Source of the DNA: Anthoceros angustus
Lineage: Eukaryota > Streptophyta > Anthocerotopsida > Anthocerotales > Anthocerotaceae
Assembly: GCA_010909165.1 (NCBI GenBank)
Contig: VJWM01000007.1
Coordinates: 496,001-560,000 of the forward strand
Length of the DNA stretch: 64,000 bases
Direction: 5' to 3'
Shown here: positions 23,118-35,690 of the stretch, piece after piece
Position numbering within the stretch: the stretch's first letter is position 1
How the letters are laid out: every line of letters starts with the position of its first letter
Made by a program: the position numbers and the translations under genes
The notes under the pieces: model-generated
What the model saw: only the letters and a program-made list of their open reading frames with translations
Databases searched by the model: none
Told to the model about the DNA's origin: nothing

Positions 23118-24858
23118 TGAGGCCCAGGATCGCCTCGCCGAGGGCGATAGGGCATACCCTAGGCGTGGGCCTCTCCATAGCCAGTAACCTACTGGCACCC
23201 AACACCTGACAGATCCAATGGGGGGTCTTTCCGCTCACCACAGCCGCCGGCAAAATAAAAAGCTCCAAAGAATCCAATCGCTAGAAGGATCCTTGGGAGC
23301 AAAATGATCTCGAAGGTGGTTGTAAATTGTCTTCAGCAGGACCAGAGAGAGCCAGGGGCCATTGTAAGGGCCCTGCCAAAGACCGCCCTGTCGAGACAAA
23401 AAAGCTCTTCAGCGATGAGATTTAGGATATCTGTGGGATGAGGTCACTAGGGGCGAAGGAAGGCGCGAGGCGACAATGGTCTCCTCGGAGGCTAGCGCCA
23501 TCGGTTTGGGCGAAGGGCTTGGGCAGCTAGCGTACTCCTAGCCCCAACAGGAGGCACCTCTTGAGACTTGCCTTGGCGGGGTCCTGACGAACCTGGTCCA
23601 CCTTGGCCGACTCCACCCTGGATCTCACTGCGTGCCCGCCCTCCTCTTGTAGAACCTGCTAGGAGGGAACCGGCGGAGACGAGAAGCCACCTCTTTGTGG
23701 CATGAAGGAACACCCTTGGAGCGGCGAAGACACCACTGAGGGAGAAAAAAGAACAAAGTCCAGGTCGCCTTGTCTTCGGGGTTCAACACGAGGCGCTCCA
23801 AGGGAAGCCAATAGGCAAAGCAAACATCATCATGAAGACGCCTCAGGAGACACGAAAAAGGCCGAGTCCCAAGAAATGTGCCTTCGTACAGGGCATGTAG
23901 GTGATCCGGCTGCATCCGCAGCTATTGCCACGACTTAGGAGGCAGCTAGAGGGGAGCAACCAAACACAGAGTCAAGGGGGCAGCAGCATAGGAAGAAGCA
24001 AGCCTCACCTAAGCCTCCCACATCGTGCGATCGAAGTCCTTGTGCTTGTGCCCAATGTGACATTTCAGCCCTTCACTCCATAGCACAGTTGAGCGCAGAC
24101 CGGATAGGTAGTATCCTTGACCGTCACAGGAGGGGTGGACTGCACCATTGGGGAGAGCGTAGAAAGAAATAATAAACATAAGCTAGAACCAAAGCTGTAC
24201 AGAACAGGTAGCAAAATAGAAAGCAAGGAATAACCTTCGGACAATTACCCAGAAGTGTCAGGGTTGAGGAGGCACCGAGGGCTAGGCACCAAAATGTCCT
24301 CGGCTTTTACTGAACATACGGAGTGTGCACTCCATACGACAAGCCCCAATAGGCTGACCAAAGCCCCTGTCTAGAGAGGCCGCAACCCACCGGGACTCTC
24401 GACAACCCACCGCTGGACAAACGCCCGCATTCGCTACTCCATGCAGAAACACTAAAAACTTGGGGCTAGCCAAAACATAATGGCCCCGTCAATCCACCAC
24501 CACAGCACCCAACAGCCCGCAGGCCTTCAACACACCGACCCTCTGAGGAGCCGAAGGCTGGCCAACCCTCGGTGCCCCGCAAAGCTCGACCACCAAGGCG
24601 ACGCCCGACAAGGCTAGAGGCCACGAGGGTGGAAACCCTAAACTTGGACCCCGGGAGAAGGCTGGGGCAGCATGCCAAAACCGGGCCCCCGCTCCAAATC
24701 GGGCCCCTCTGCTTGAATCGAACCCGCCACCATGAGCCCGCCTTCCCGAATCGGAATCCTCTACGCCGAACCGCGCCCCGCCACGCCAAATCGGGCCTTG
24801 CCACCGTGAGGCACCCGAGCCATGCCGCCTTGAAGCCTAGCCCCGCGGTCAGCCCCTA
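23118..24858. repeat. 1.7 kb tandem duplication, copy 2
   Basis: Partner of 21447-23117. Reading frames that are open in one copy are broken in the other, in both directions, so neither copy is simply the intact parent. Confidence 0.85.
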
Positions 24859-24859
24859 G

Positions 24860-25800
24860 GCCCAAATGCCCACCGAGGACGGGGCCTCCAAGCCACGCCG
24901 CGTCTCATACCCAGGGGTCCGCAGGGGCAAGGCAAGGCAGGGCAAGGTAAGGGACCCCCAGCCGTCACCGTCCGATTGGGCACCATGCTCTTGCTCCACA
25001 CTCCTCCTCCGCTCCCATGGTCAGGGTTTAGTCTGACAAACAAGTACGTGGCTTCGTGGTGTCCATGACTGGATTTGAACAAACGAACGAGGCTCGTGCG
25101 CCGGTGGTGCGGTGGACATCCTAGCTTGCCGGAGCGGTGAAATGGAGCCGGTGGCCATTGCAAGGAAGAACATCATGGTGACGGGGCCTTGACGGCCTCT
25201 TCATACAACGGAGCCCACGCATGCATCAATAGGCCTGCCTCTTGCACTCGGTGGAGGATGATGGTCAGGGCGATGAGGGACTTAATGCCAATGGCCTAGT
25301 TTTCCTGGTTGTAGGTTTTGTGTGTGCAGGGGACTTCAATCTTAGATTAGCGGGCTGGATTAGGCAGCATCACCTCCATTTCTACTATCTCGGATTAGAG
25401 AACCAGATTAGGCAACATCACCTCCATTTTTGTCCTCTTACCACATTCTCAGTCGTGCAGCTAGTTCACCTGGCTCAGTGGCTGGCCTCTTGGGCAATTC
25501 AAGCTGTTGGGCTCCGGTGCGTGGATTCCGGATTGTACTAAAGTCGATAGGAGTTGGTTGGTCTCCGCATTGTGCGTAGCTGATGCTGGTTGTGCTAGTT
25601 CTCGGTGTGTTCTACATCAAATTGTTGTGCTAGTGGAGGGGAGCGGTTGTCAGGACGAGGCACATCTGCACTGACTGCCGGGCTGTCCACCGACCTCTCT
25701 TCATGCTGTCGTGGAGGCAGTATGCGCATCTGGCCTAGTTTGATTTCGTGAAGGCTACCGGACAATCTTAAAAGTGAGAGAATTCTGGATTTTTGCAGGT
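24860..25800. other. Intergenic with a 48-bp direct repeat
   Basis: No gene is supported. A 48-bp unit is repeated at 25358-25405 and from 25406 (gattaggca...catcacctcc). It may be the 5' untranslated part of the following LINE. Confidence 0.4.
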
Positions 25801-28640
25801 GTGAATTCATGTGACAGAACCTACATACTTGTTACGATGGATTCTGAACCAATGGCAGACACTAAGGAGTACTCAGAATCACAGGCTCCTTTGTCCAAGG
25901 GTGTAAGGTGCACCAACATGATCGAGAGGTGTTTTAAGTCTCTCCAAACGGACATCAAAAAGTAAAGGGCAAATTTTGTGGCTTTCCAGGCTGAGCTGCA
26001 GGAAGTGAAGTTGGAATTTCGGGCATCAAAGGAACATTTTGAAGCAAAAGTTGAATGTCAGCAATTGGAGATTGCTGCACTCTAGAAGAAGCTAGCTCTA
26101 GAGATTCCACTAATGTGGGCAGATTTAGTCCAGCATGGAGACCAAATTGCTGCCCTCAACAAGTAGTTGGCTACTTGTTGGCCCAAAACAGCTATTGCTC
26201 AATTCAGGTCTGACATTTTGGAACACAGCAGCAGATGGCCTCTTTGCAGCAAGATTTCGCAATGGCTCATTTGCTGAACAAGGATGAGCCACAACTCCAT
26301 GAAGAAATCATGCACACCACTTCCGCTTCTATTGATGCTAAGTGTTCCTTAGTAAAGGATTTTGTGTCAAGCGAATTGCAAGCTATGTCTGCTAAGCCGT
26401 CCATTTCTTCCCTCCAAGTCACGAATCAGATTTCATTGACCAAGTAGTTTGTGCAGATGGAGAAAAAGATCAAGGCCCTGGTTCAACCCCCAATTTTGCC
26501 CCTTCCCAATGCTCAAAGATTCCAGACCTTACCAGGCTCGGCCTCATCAGCTCACCATACAGTGAATGCTTGAATCGCAAGAACGTATGAAGCGCTCCCT
26601 CAATCTTCGAGTGAGGGGATTAGAGAACTGTGGGACTGCGCAGGTGGTGGTGTCTGACTTCCTAGCTATTAAGCTCCAACTACCTGGATTTTCTTTCCAA
26701 AATGCGTGGTTAGTTGGGAAAGACCCTAGTCGCTCTACAATTTTCCTTATCCGTTTCCACTCTCTTCAGGACAAGCTACAGGTATTGCGGGCGCGCACGG
26801 GCCTCAACATTCTCGTTGGAGATGATCTTACAAAGTTGCAGGTCAAGATGAAGGAGACGCAAATGCTAGAGATGAGGGCAGCCCGGGCGGTTGGGGAGAT
26901 TGCCTATTTCCAAGGAGATCGGCTGGTTATCAAGCAGACTTAGCGAGACCCGGATCCAGACAAGCCCCCTGTCCCATTGGGATCCGTGGCCCGCAAGGCC
27001 CACTTAAGGTGCATCTTGAAGATGGTTGCCTAGAATTACAATGGATCACTCTGGGCACAGCCAGGTGGTATCCTCCACCTTCTCGCGGGCCACGACTTGA
27101 TTTTTCTCAGAGAGACGCATGAACATCAGGCCAGGCAACTTCCGTCTTTCCCGCATTTCCATTTCTTTTCTCTTTTTAGGAATTATGTTTCCTCTAACAC
27201 ACCCAAGGCTGCGGGTGGGGTGGCATGCATCTTCTATTCTTCCCTCTCTTAATTCATCCCTGTGGCGAAGGAGGACTCGCTAGCGCGTGTTTTATGGATC
27301 AGGATTGCGGCGACAATCCTTCCGTCTAACCGCAACTTGTTCATTGCATGCTGCTATTTTCCACCCCAGGGCTCTCCTAATGCTACAGGTCACCCGCTGA
27401 GGACATCTGAAGACCTTTCGGATGACATCATGTACTATGCACCTCTTAGAGATATCTTATTGGTCGGGGACTTCAATGCTTGGACTTCCTCTGAGCAATC
27501 CTCAATGTATGCACCGACTGACAACCGGAAATTATTTCCACTTGATCTTGCTGACCATGGTCTCCACAGAAGGTCTGATGATCCGCACCAAGTCAATACT
27601 TTCGAAAGAGCTCTTTTACACTTGGTGGAGTCCCATACATGGACTGCCTCAATGGCCTGGGAGCGAGCGGATCAAACGCTATGGTGCTTCCGGTCAACTT
27701 TCTGCTGTTCTTGATTATGTCATTGGAGAGGTTTCCTTTCTTTCCTCCATCCATTGATTCCAGGTTTCTGACTACAAGCCTCTTGAGTGTGATCATGCTT
27801 TCCTTTCTTGGCATGCATGTGTACTCTGATACCCCTCCAAATATGCTTTAGCACCCGAAGTCAACTAGAGTCCGTTTTTCCCTCAACCATCTGCACGCTC
27901 CCCAATACTCCTCTCTCCTGAAAAGGTCCATAGCTACTATTCCCCTTGGTCTCCAGTTCAACCAACAAGCCAATGCCTTCACTGTTGCTATGCTATCTTC
28001 AATCTGAACATATTATCTTACCTCCTAAAACTAGTTATATCCTCCAAGACTATCCAAAACTGCTCCTTGCCATCCCTGGTTTGATGATGAATGCAAACAC
28101 GTTCGATTTCTCACTCATCAGTATCTCCGTGCCCTCAATGTCCCACCCCAGTCTCAACATACTTCACTATTTAAGAAAGTCGTCAAGCCTTACAAATCCC
28201 TTTTTGCTACCAAGAAGTCTGCCTTCTTTTCTTTCCAGCGCGAATGCCTGATGCGGCTTCTTAGGGAATCTCCTGATAATGCTGCATTTTGGAGAGAATT
28301 CTATTCTGGCAGCATCGTCATCCTCCTGCAAGCGTCTCCTGAGCTTATCAACTATGTGCAAGCTCTTTTTTTCTAGGAATCTGTTCCTTTTTCTCTCAGG
28401 TCGCAGGATCCCGGGATCAAGATGTTCACCCCTGAGCTCGTCACCTCCACCATCAACAACCTCAGGTCTGGTAGAGCCTCTGACTCTGCAGACATCCCGA
28501 GGAAACTCTTCTCTTATGCAACTCCTACAGTTATTGCTCCTCCTTATTTGCAGTGTCTGTCATCCCCCATCGGTGTATTTGAATTCAGTGAAGTGAATGT
28601 GTCATCATCCCCAAATTGAGTGAATGTATTGTCATCTTCA
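25800..28640 (+). mobile_element. Second LINE relic: ORF1, endonuclease and start of RT
   Basis: Plus-strand fragments in LINE order: a coiled-coil-rich ORF1-like part (25837-26450), an ORF1 RRM-like frame at 26566-26943 (RSLNLRVRGLENCG, then FLIRFHS), an endonuclease (EEP) domain with LIFLRETHEHQ at about 27090 and ILLVGDFNAWTS at about 27450, ECDHAFLSWHA at about 27790, and the N-terminal edge of the RT (MFTPELVTSTINNLRSGRAS at 28422). Several stops and frameshifts occur. It ends before the RT palm, so the element is 3'-truncated or its end has diverged beyond recognition. Confidence 0.7.
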
Positions 28641-30100
28641 ATGGCTCCTGCATGTACAACTTAAACATACGTGCATTAACTATAGTCACTTCTAAACTCC
28701 TTTCCTCCATTATCTTGTTCGAAGGTTCTACAATATATTGTATTATCTTATCTCTTTAGTATTGCATACTTTTTGTTCAATATCCTAGAATGCTCTCCAT
28801 TATTGTCATGTATGCATATAATAGAGCATTTCATTCTTTTTTATGAATATTCCACAGTGCTCTCCAATATATGTATGTACATTTCAAATATAACTTGGGG
28901 GTTAACCACAGGATGACCAAAGATCTTAACCCGAGAAAGACTCCTTCATCGTACCATTTTATAGGGCATGAAGATCTACATTACTAATATAAACTACATA
29001 TTAATGCAAACTATCATGAACATCATATTTTATGTAAGCCTTGGCCTTTTGACATGAAATTAAGTGCACGAGCAGATGAGACATTGCGAATATATTTGTA
29101 TAAAATAACCACTCATTAAGAAATTTCACTTTTTGTGTACATCTCTTTTGTTACCTGTGAGACCTAGATATGTAAGACCTTCATTGAGTTGAGTTGAGTT
29201 ACTTTCAATGAAGATATCCACTCTAAGGGATCACCCTGGTCACAACAAACGGCTGAATCTCCAAACGTTTCTAATTCTGAGGCATTGCTCTGAGCACAAC
29301 TTGTCCAGTGGGAGTATAGATGATGTCATTGAAAATATCTTACAAAAAGAAGCACCTACCTAGTTTGAGGCATTCAATATCATTGAAAATCTCTTGCAAA
29401 AAGAAGCACCTATCTCGTTTCAGACATTCAATAATCACAACTTGACAAAGAAAAAGGTGAAATGTAATCACATGTTTTCATGCAAAAATGAGGTGGTTGG
29501 TCACACTATGGATGAGGAGTCAATAGTTACGCAGCTACTTCTTCGAGTAAGTTTTCATGTCATCCTAAGTTTAGCTCAAACATAAGCTTAATAGGTGGTG
29601 CACAAGTGTAAGGTGAGACCCCTTGATTAAAAGGAAGGATTCAATTTAGTAATCAAAATTTAGGAGTAAATTAAATGTAAACTATTCTTACCTTGCATAC
29701 CATTATCATCGTAGTTGAAAAGCATGCTTTGTATTGAACATAATATTTTCATTTTCATCATGAGGATTGTGGTCTTCTATGAAAGTAGGGATTGTGGTCC
29801 TCTATAAAAGCAAGTCTGATGAAGAGTAGCGAAAATTTTTTTTTACCATGAATGTTGAGCACTTTGCATTTCACTAGACTTAGAGGACCTCAAAAGGCTT
29901 TACAACAACGAAGATATTTACTAGATTAAGGGCATGAAGAACCTTGCAACAAAGGCCCATAGTGGACCAAACAACTACCTTACAACGTGGGCAAATAGCA
30001 AATCACACAACAGACATCATATGGTACCAACGACCCTACAACGTGGGCAAATAGCAAATCGCACAATAGACATCATATGGTACCAAGGATCCTACAGGGC
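28641..30100. other. AT-rich intergenic with two short tandem duplications
   Basis: No gene is supported. A 54-bp unit is duplicated at 29326-29433 and a 56-bp unit at 29979-30090, both with a few substitutions. Confidence 0.6.
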
Positions 30101-30102
30101 TT

Positions 30103-31003
30103 TTCTACATGTAAGGCACCAAGACCAAGAACAATTGGGAATGGCTGATACTTCATCCTCGTAGATATGACTGATCCCCTTAATAAAGGAGATCCTATGA
30201 ACTCATGGCTAAAATGTTAATCCCCAAAGGAGGATGATGGGCTTTGAAAGTAGGACCCTGGTGCATGATTACTTTGTTTAGATTTTTTGTATAAATATTT
30301 ATTATGCTTTACTTCCACCAATTAGAAAAAATAAGCTACTCCGACTATTAAGTTGAGATAAAATAAGTTCAACTCAGTGAAGTCCAATTCAATTGAATTA
30401 AGTTAAGATAAGAATATATGGGTCTTAACCTGTAACTACTTTCTAATTTTATCAAAACTATTAATTATTTATATGATTATTATACATCTTTAGATCCATA
30501 ATGGTAAAAGATTTGGGGGTATAGGCAACCTACGTGATTGTTAAACATCTTGGATTCGATGGGTACTTAGATGGGGCACTTGGAGGGAGTGGATGCCGTT
30601 GGAGCTAGAAGCTTAATCACACCATGGTACAAGTTGCAATCAAGTACAAGTCCCATGACAGGAAAATTCGATCTAAGTGGAGTATAATAGACTTTTTCGT
30701 CTTCTTTTTTTCCTACGGGGATGTATCTCATATAGTAGATGCTTGATGACTCGTTTAATGCTGCAAAGGTGTTTCTTGGCCGGTTGGAGGTGGATGTGGA
30801 AATTTTGCTTGCCTTAGGGCTTAGAAAGGATCCTAGCCGGAGCGTACATTGATCATGACTACTTGACGGGAAATAAGGTTGTACATCAATGTGGATCTCA
30901 CTTTGTTGCAATGGCAACATAAGAAGTTTGCTCGTGCCATGGGTCAAGTGGCCTTTTTCAATAGAGATCACGTGGTTTGTTTTTAATCCTTGTCCTCGCA
31001 ATT
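30103..31003. repeat. 900-bp tandem duplication, copy 1
   Basis: Runs from ttttctacatgtaaggcacc to the identical junction at 31003. On the minus strand each copy carries an open frame of about 144 codons (30567-31001 here), starting MRGQGLKTNHV and ending in STPSKCPI, with no recognisable domain. The 3' part of that frame is related to 63470-63570. Confidence 0.9.
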
Positions 31004-31905
31004 CTTTTCTACATGTAAGGCACCAAGACCAAGAACAATTGGGAATGGTGATACTTCATCCTCGTAGATATGGTGATCCCTTAATAAAGGAGATCCTATG
31101 AACTCATGGCTAAAATGTTAATCCCCAAAGGAGGATGATGGGCTTTGAAAGTAGGACCACGGTGCATGATTACTTTGTTTAGATTTTTGTATAAATATTT
31201 ATTATGCTTTACTTCCACCAATTAGAAAAATAAGCTACTCCGACTATTAAGTTGAGATAAAATAAGTTCAACTCGGTGAAGTCAATTCAATTGAATTAAG
31301 TTAAGATAAGAATATATGGGTCTTAACTTTGTAACTACTTTCTAATTTTATCAAAACTATTAATTATTTATATGATTATTATACATCTTTAGATCCATAA
31401 TGGTAAAAGATTTGGGGGTATAGGCAACCTACGTGATTGTTAAACATCTTGGATTCGATGGGTACTTAGATGGGGCACTTGGAGGGAGTGGATGCCGTTG
31501 GAGCTAGAAGCTTAATCACACCATGGTACAAGTTGCAATCAAGTACAAGTCCCATGACAGGAAAATTCGATCTAAGTGGAGTATAATAGACTTTTTCGTC
31601 TTCTTTTTTCCTGAGGATGTATCTCATATAGTAGATGCTTGATGACTCGTTTAATGCTGCAAAGGTGTTTCTTGGCCGGTTGGAGGTGGATGTGGAAATT
31701 TTGCTTGCCTTAGGGCTTAGAAAGGATCCTAGCCGGAGCGTACATTGATCATGACTACTTGACGGGAAATAAGGTTGTACATCAATGTGGATCTCACTTT
31801 GTTGCAATGGCAACATAAGAAGTTTGCTCGTGCCATGGGTCAAGTGGCCTTTTTCAATAGAGATCACGTGGTTTGTTTTTAATCCTTGTCCTCGCAATTC
31901 TTTTC
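31004..31905. repeat. 900-bp tandem duplication, copy 2
   Basis: Near-identical to copy 1; its minus-strand frame is at 31466-31897 (143 codons). Differences are few and include ggctgat to ggtgat, gactgat to ggtgat, and ctcag to ctcgg. The frame is preserved, but at this age that says little about function. Confidence 0.9.
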
Positions 31906-32821
31906 TTACGACACTCTTGATTGATTGGCCGTGCCTCTATTTTGCATTATTTTCTATTTCCACTGTCTCTCTAGTTCTTATTTATTTACTCTTCTTTTTT
32001 ACCTCTGTTATATTGTACCTTTTTTTGTCCCATGGTGTTCCTTCCATCCTTAGCAGACAATAAAGTCTCCAATTTCCTTAATGGACATAAAGTAAAGTTG
32101 TTGTTGTTGTAGAGTGCTCCGTTACCATGTGAGAGGTGTGGGCATCGATTCCTCATTCATATTCTCACATATGTATTTGGTTTTCTTATTTTAACAAATT
32201 TGCAATGAAACCCCGCATCTATATATCCATAAATTGGAGATGCCATTTGCAACAATTTGGGCAAAGGAGGGAATAAAGAGGCAAGATATTTTGCATGCAG
32301 TTCTTGCACATTTGGCCATGTAAAACCGAGCCCACCAAATCTTCATATTCAGAGAACTTGTGTATTAATATGCACATACTTTAATTTTTAGAAGGTGAAT
32401 ATACATTAAATCCTTATATACAATTATTATTTTTGCGCACTCTAGTTCAATTTTAATAGAACTTGATAAGCCATTGGTAATGGATCAAGCTTTGCAAGGA
32501 AGGAATGTGTGAAATCTCTCAAAATAGAGGACTTGAGCATTTAGGGTACATATTTTAAATTTATGAGATAAATATACATTGAATTCTTATTAGAAACATT
32601 CATCAATATGAATGACAAGATAAATTTCTAGAGAGATTTTGTAGTATTTCTAATTCTTTTAAATAAGCTCACTAGTTTATCTCACGAAGGCTCTATAGAA
32701 ACAAAAATTTCCCTACAAGCTAACTCTACAAGGGAATATTGTATATACCGAATAAGAATTTTTCAAGCAGTTAACTTGAAAAGGCAATATGCTCGATTAA
32801 ATCAGGACTTCTCCACTTTTC
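31906..32821. other. AT-rich intergenic, no gene seen
   Basis: Downstream of the SHIPPO gene. Stops occur in all frames and no repeat was recognised. Confidence 0.5.
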
Positions 32822-34838
32822 TCAACAATCATACGCACCAGGCCCAGGAAATTCTGTTTGTAGGACACCAAAACGGTTTCCAGTTCCAAATTTGATGGTT
32901 GGTTGAGTATGATACCTAGAATCTATAATTCGTCCCTGTATATGAAAGTACATTATAAGTAAATGAAGTATCATGTGATCAAATGATACCGATTTAGTAT
33001 GTGAAATCGAATTAAAAAGATATTACCATTGAAGATCTTGGGTTGGAAGCTGGCCCTGCAGCTGGGCCCGGTGAACCTTCACCATAGTGGCATTTATCAT
33101 GCTCCATTGATAAGAACACCTTCAACCCATTGAAAAAAATCACTTTTAAATTCGCATTCCTTACAAAATATAGAATATATACTAGAACGATATTTACTTA
33201 ATTAAATTTAGTGGAGGATATATTGACATACTTTTTGGCGATGATCTCGATCACAATGAGGAAAAGCCATGGTTGGTAGTGTTGTTTTTTTTGAATCATA
33301 TTGTTTTCCTATTGCAGGAGTGTAGTTGTATTCTCCTGGCCCAGGAAGATTGTCGTATCCATACTGTACCAATAGCAATCATATTGTGAAGTTGGTAATT
33401 GTAATTAATCAAGATTGGGAATAAAAGGGGAAAAAGACTTGATTGTTACCCTGAATCGATTAGCTTGTGTGAAGAGCATAGATGGTGCTGTTCTTTTCAT
33501 AGAGTGGTATTGCTTGCCTAAAGCAGACTTCCAATTATAATAGCTTGGACCTGGGGAACCTTTTCCATAGTTGGACTGATTACATAGAAAATTAGGATGC
33601 AATTTACAAAGAAGCAAGAGATTGAATTCAAGATATAAAACTTCTCATATATGTCATTGCAATACCTTATCATGTTCTAAACTTAAAAAAACTCTTTCCA
33701 CTTGATCCCTTGTAGCTCGTCCAAATACCAATCCTTCAGGGGACTTTCTGATTGATTCTACCTGATCAAGGTTAAGTATACATTAATAGAATATGAAAAA
33801 TAGATTTGGAGTTCTCTAAATATTTTAATAAAAAATAATTATCACAAACTGGTTAAATCGACCTGTGCTCCAACTCCTGAACAAATTTTATATGCCCCTG
33901 GCCCTGGAGCGTCCTGTGATTGTCTACCCTGCAAAACAAGACAACTTGCAAAAACACAAATATGTAAGCCTTATCTCTTCAAGTAAAATGAATATACAAA
34001 ATCTTTAATTGCAAACAATTGTAAACAATCCATCTAGTACCTTCCAACGATTGGCAATAGGAAAAACAACTTCAGGGGGAGACACATTGTCAGACTTTGG
34101 TTGTCTTCCCATTGATGATTTCAATAAATAAATAGGACCTGTGTATAATCATAAGCACATATTGTCTTCAAATATTATTTATTTTAATTTATTAATAAAT
34201 TTATGACAAATTACTACCATCTTGAAATGAAAAGAATGAGGTACCTGGACTACTGAGCCCCGGTCTCTTTTTGTTCATCTCATGATTGATATACCGCTGC
34301 ATTAACATAAAACCATTGATATGTATGAAGCATCAAAAGTAGGACTCTTACAACACTAGTTGTCTCTAGTTATTTGAATACTAGAATAAAAGTTGTTGAA
34401 ATTACTTTGTCATTGTCTTCTCTGTTAGAGGTGCCAAATCCCCATGATGGAGCACTCTCATTTTTTGAATTTACCTATATGTAAATAGTATTTTAAAAAA
34501 TCAGGATGATTTTTTTTTGCTTGCATCATTGAAGTAGAAAGGAATCTAATATATGATATACCTAGGTTCTTTTTTTCTTGACAAAGATCCACATTTTCTT
34601 TTCTCTTGTTACGACGTGAACCAATTTTTTTTCTTTTCTTTTAAGTTTTTCTAGAAACATATTACTCTACTAAATTCTAAGAAAAGTAGCATAATATGCA
34701 GTCACGGGTGACATGCATAAAAAGAGATGTGACCTGTTTTCCAAAGCCTGATTTGATTCTGCGAACCCTTCTCTTAGGGGGTTCGTGCAATTCATGTTGT
34801 TTAAGAGGGTGGAATTCAGGTGCACCTTCTTTCTTCAT
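32822..34838 (-). CDS. SHIPPO / sperm-tail PG-rich repeat protein (STPGR), ODF3/CIMAP-like
   Basis: Ten small exons, all with GT-AG borders and matching phases: 34838-34734, 34474-34406, 34296-34245, 34138-34041, 33928-33863, 33761-33666, 33575-33450, 33363-33232, 33119-33027, 32935-32822; 316 residues. Six PGP turns are read (SSPGP, DAPGPGAY, GSPGPSYY, NLPGPGEY, GSPGPA, EFPGPGAY). They are spaced by the family's GKQ-x-S-x(4)-P-x-F-x(2)-A/G-x-R pattern, for example SAPSWGFGTSNRE near the N-terminus and FGTGNRF near the C-terminus, plus VFLS-x-EHDK twice. STPGR proteins are microtubule-associated components of cilia and flagella. In plants they are expected only where sperm swim, so the organism should have flagellated gametes. 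The first exon begins MKKEGAPEF. Confidence 0.88.
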
Positions 34839-35690
34839 TTTCTCCTATTTTTATTACTTTTCTTTTTCCCACATGTAGCAATCCAAGTCTTTAAACCGAT
34901 TGCATGATGACATTTAAATGAAGTGAGGTTGGAAAAAATATCTAATTTATATTAGGTAGTCCTTTATTGTGTTGAGTACTGCATGCACTATATAAATTCA
35001 CAGGTTTTAAAAGTCCATATAGTTTGATGAATCACAAGATTAGAAATAGAATATAAAATATTATTGAACCAAAGATGTGAAAGAATTGAGAAAGGTATAA
35101 CTCCTATCATTAATCCTCACCCATTGTAGTGTGGAGTTGACTGGGCATTAATCCCTTGGTTGTTGTGTTTGCAGTTTATAATATAACGTGGAGGAGTGTC
35201 GATTGGGGTTTGAGCAGCATAGTACCGATGAAGTGAAGTAACCCCCAAGGGGGAAGGCGAGTTAGGGCGGAGCAGCCGGTGGCAGGCGACGGCACAGCAT
35301 GGCTGCTGCTGCTGCCGCTGCTGTTGCTGTGTTCCATACGATTTTGGTCGTGGGAAGCTACATGGGTAGGCAAATGAGCTGAGGGTCCTGTGTGTCTCCT
35401 GGTGCGGTGGTGTGCGCTCCACTTCCGGTGGCATTGCTGCCAAAAGGTGCGAACCGGGTCCAGGCCGGTAAACCTCGGCCGAAGAGGGGACCGGCTGAAC
35501 CGGCTTCTGTTTCTCCCTGACCTTCGATGCGTGCATTTGCAGCAGCAGGAGCAGCAGCAGCAGCAGCGTCGGGGCCGGTTTCCAGATGCCATGTCCCCAT
35601 GGCAGCGCTAGATTTTAGCAAGAGCGTGCCGGTGTCGCGTCTGGCCTTGCTGGGCTTGAAGATGCACAGCAGCTGCTGGAAGGACGCGGG
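34839..35690. promoter_or_regulatory. Divergent intergenic region between SHIPPO and AIG2-like genes
   Basis: 850 bp between two divergent starts. The half next to the AIG2-like gene is GC-rich with CAG/CTG runs (about 35300-35330 and 35533-35568), which create long open frames on both strands that I regard as spurious. No clear TATA box was identified. Confidence 0.4.

Larger units (their letters stand above)
19560..24858 (-). mobile_element. LINE-type reverse transcriptase relic with internal duplication
   Basis: Read on the minus strand, fragments appear in the order expected of a LINE ORF2: an upstream region with FRRLHDDVCFAYW-like and KASLKRCLLLGRAREYASAAQAL segments, LRALHPAPSD, a RPIALGEAILGL-like segment, the palm (ELKEACGQLASVIPFVRSFYG, then LVVDDTHIIGSGDKV near 20960-21005 with the catalytic DD), and a C-terminal part with HTFIPLAMETHG and a closing VSIAL. 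The whole is full of stops and frameshifts. The 5' 1.7 kb is present twice in tandem. No poly(A) or target-site duplication was located. Confidence 0.65.

Noticed and set aside
25055-25085. gatttgaac, resembling a tRNA T-loop
   Set aside because: The flanking 5-bp stem does not pair and there is no acceptor or anticodon arm.
29326-30090. CRISPR-like or satellite array
   Set aside because: Only two copies per unit, with no spacers; simple local duplications in nuclear DNA.
35117-35592. Two minus-strand frames upstream of the AIG2-like gene
   Set aside because: Driven by CAG/CTG runs; no domain, and the region is the promoter/leader of the plus-strand gene.
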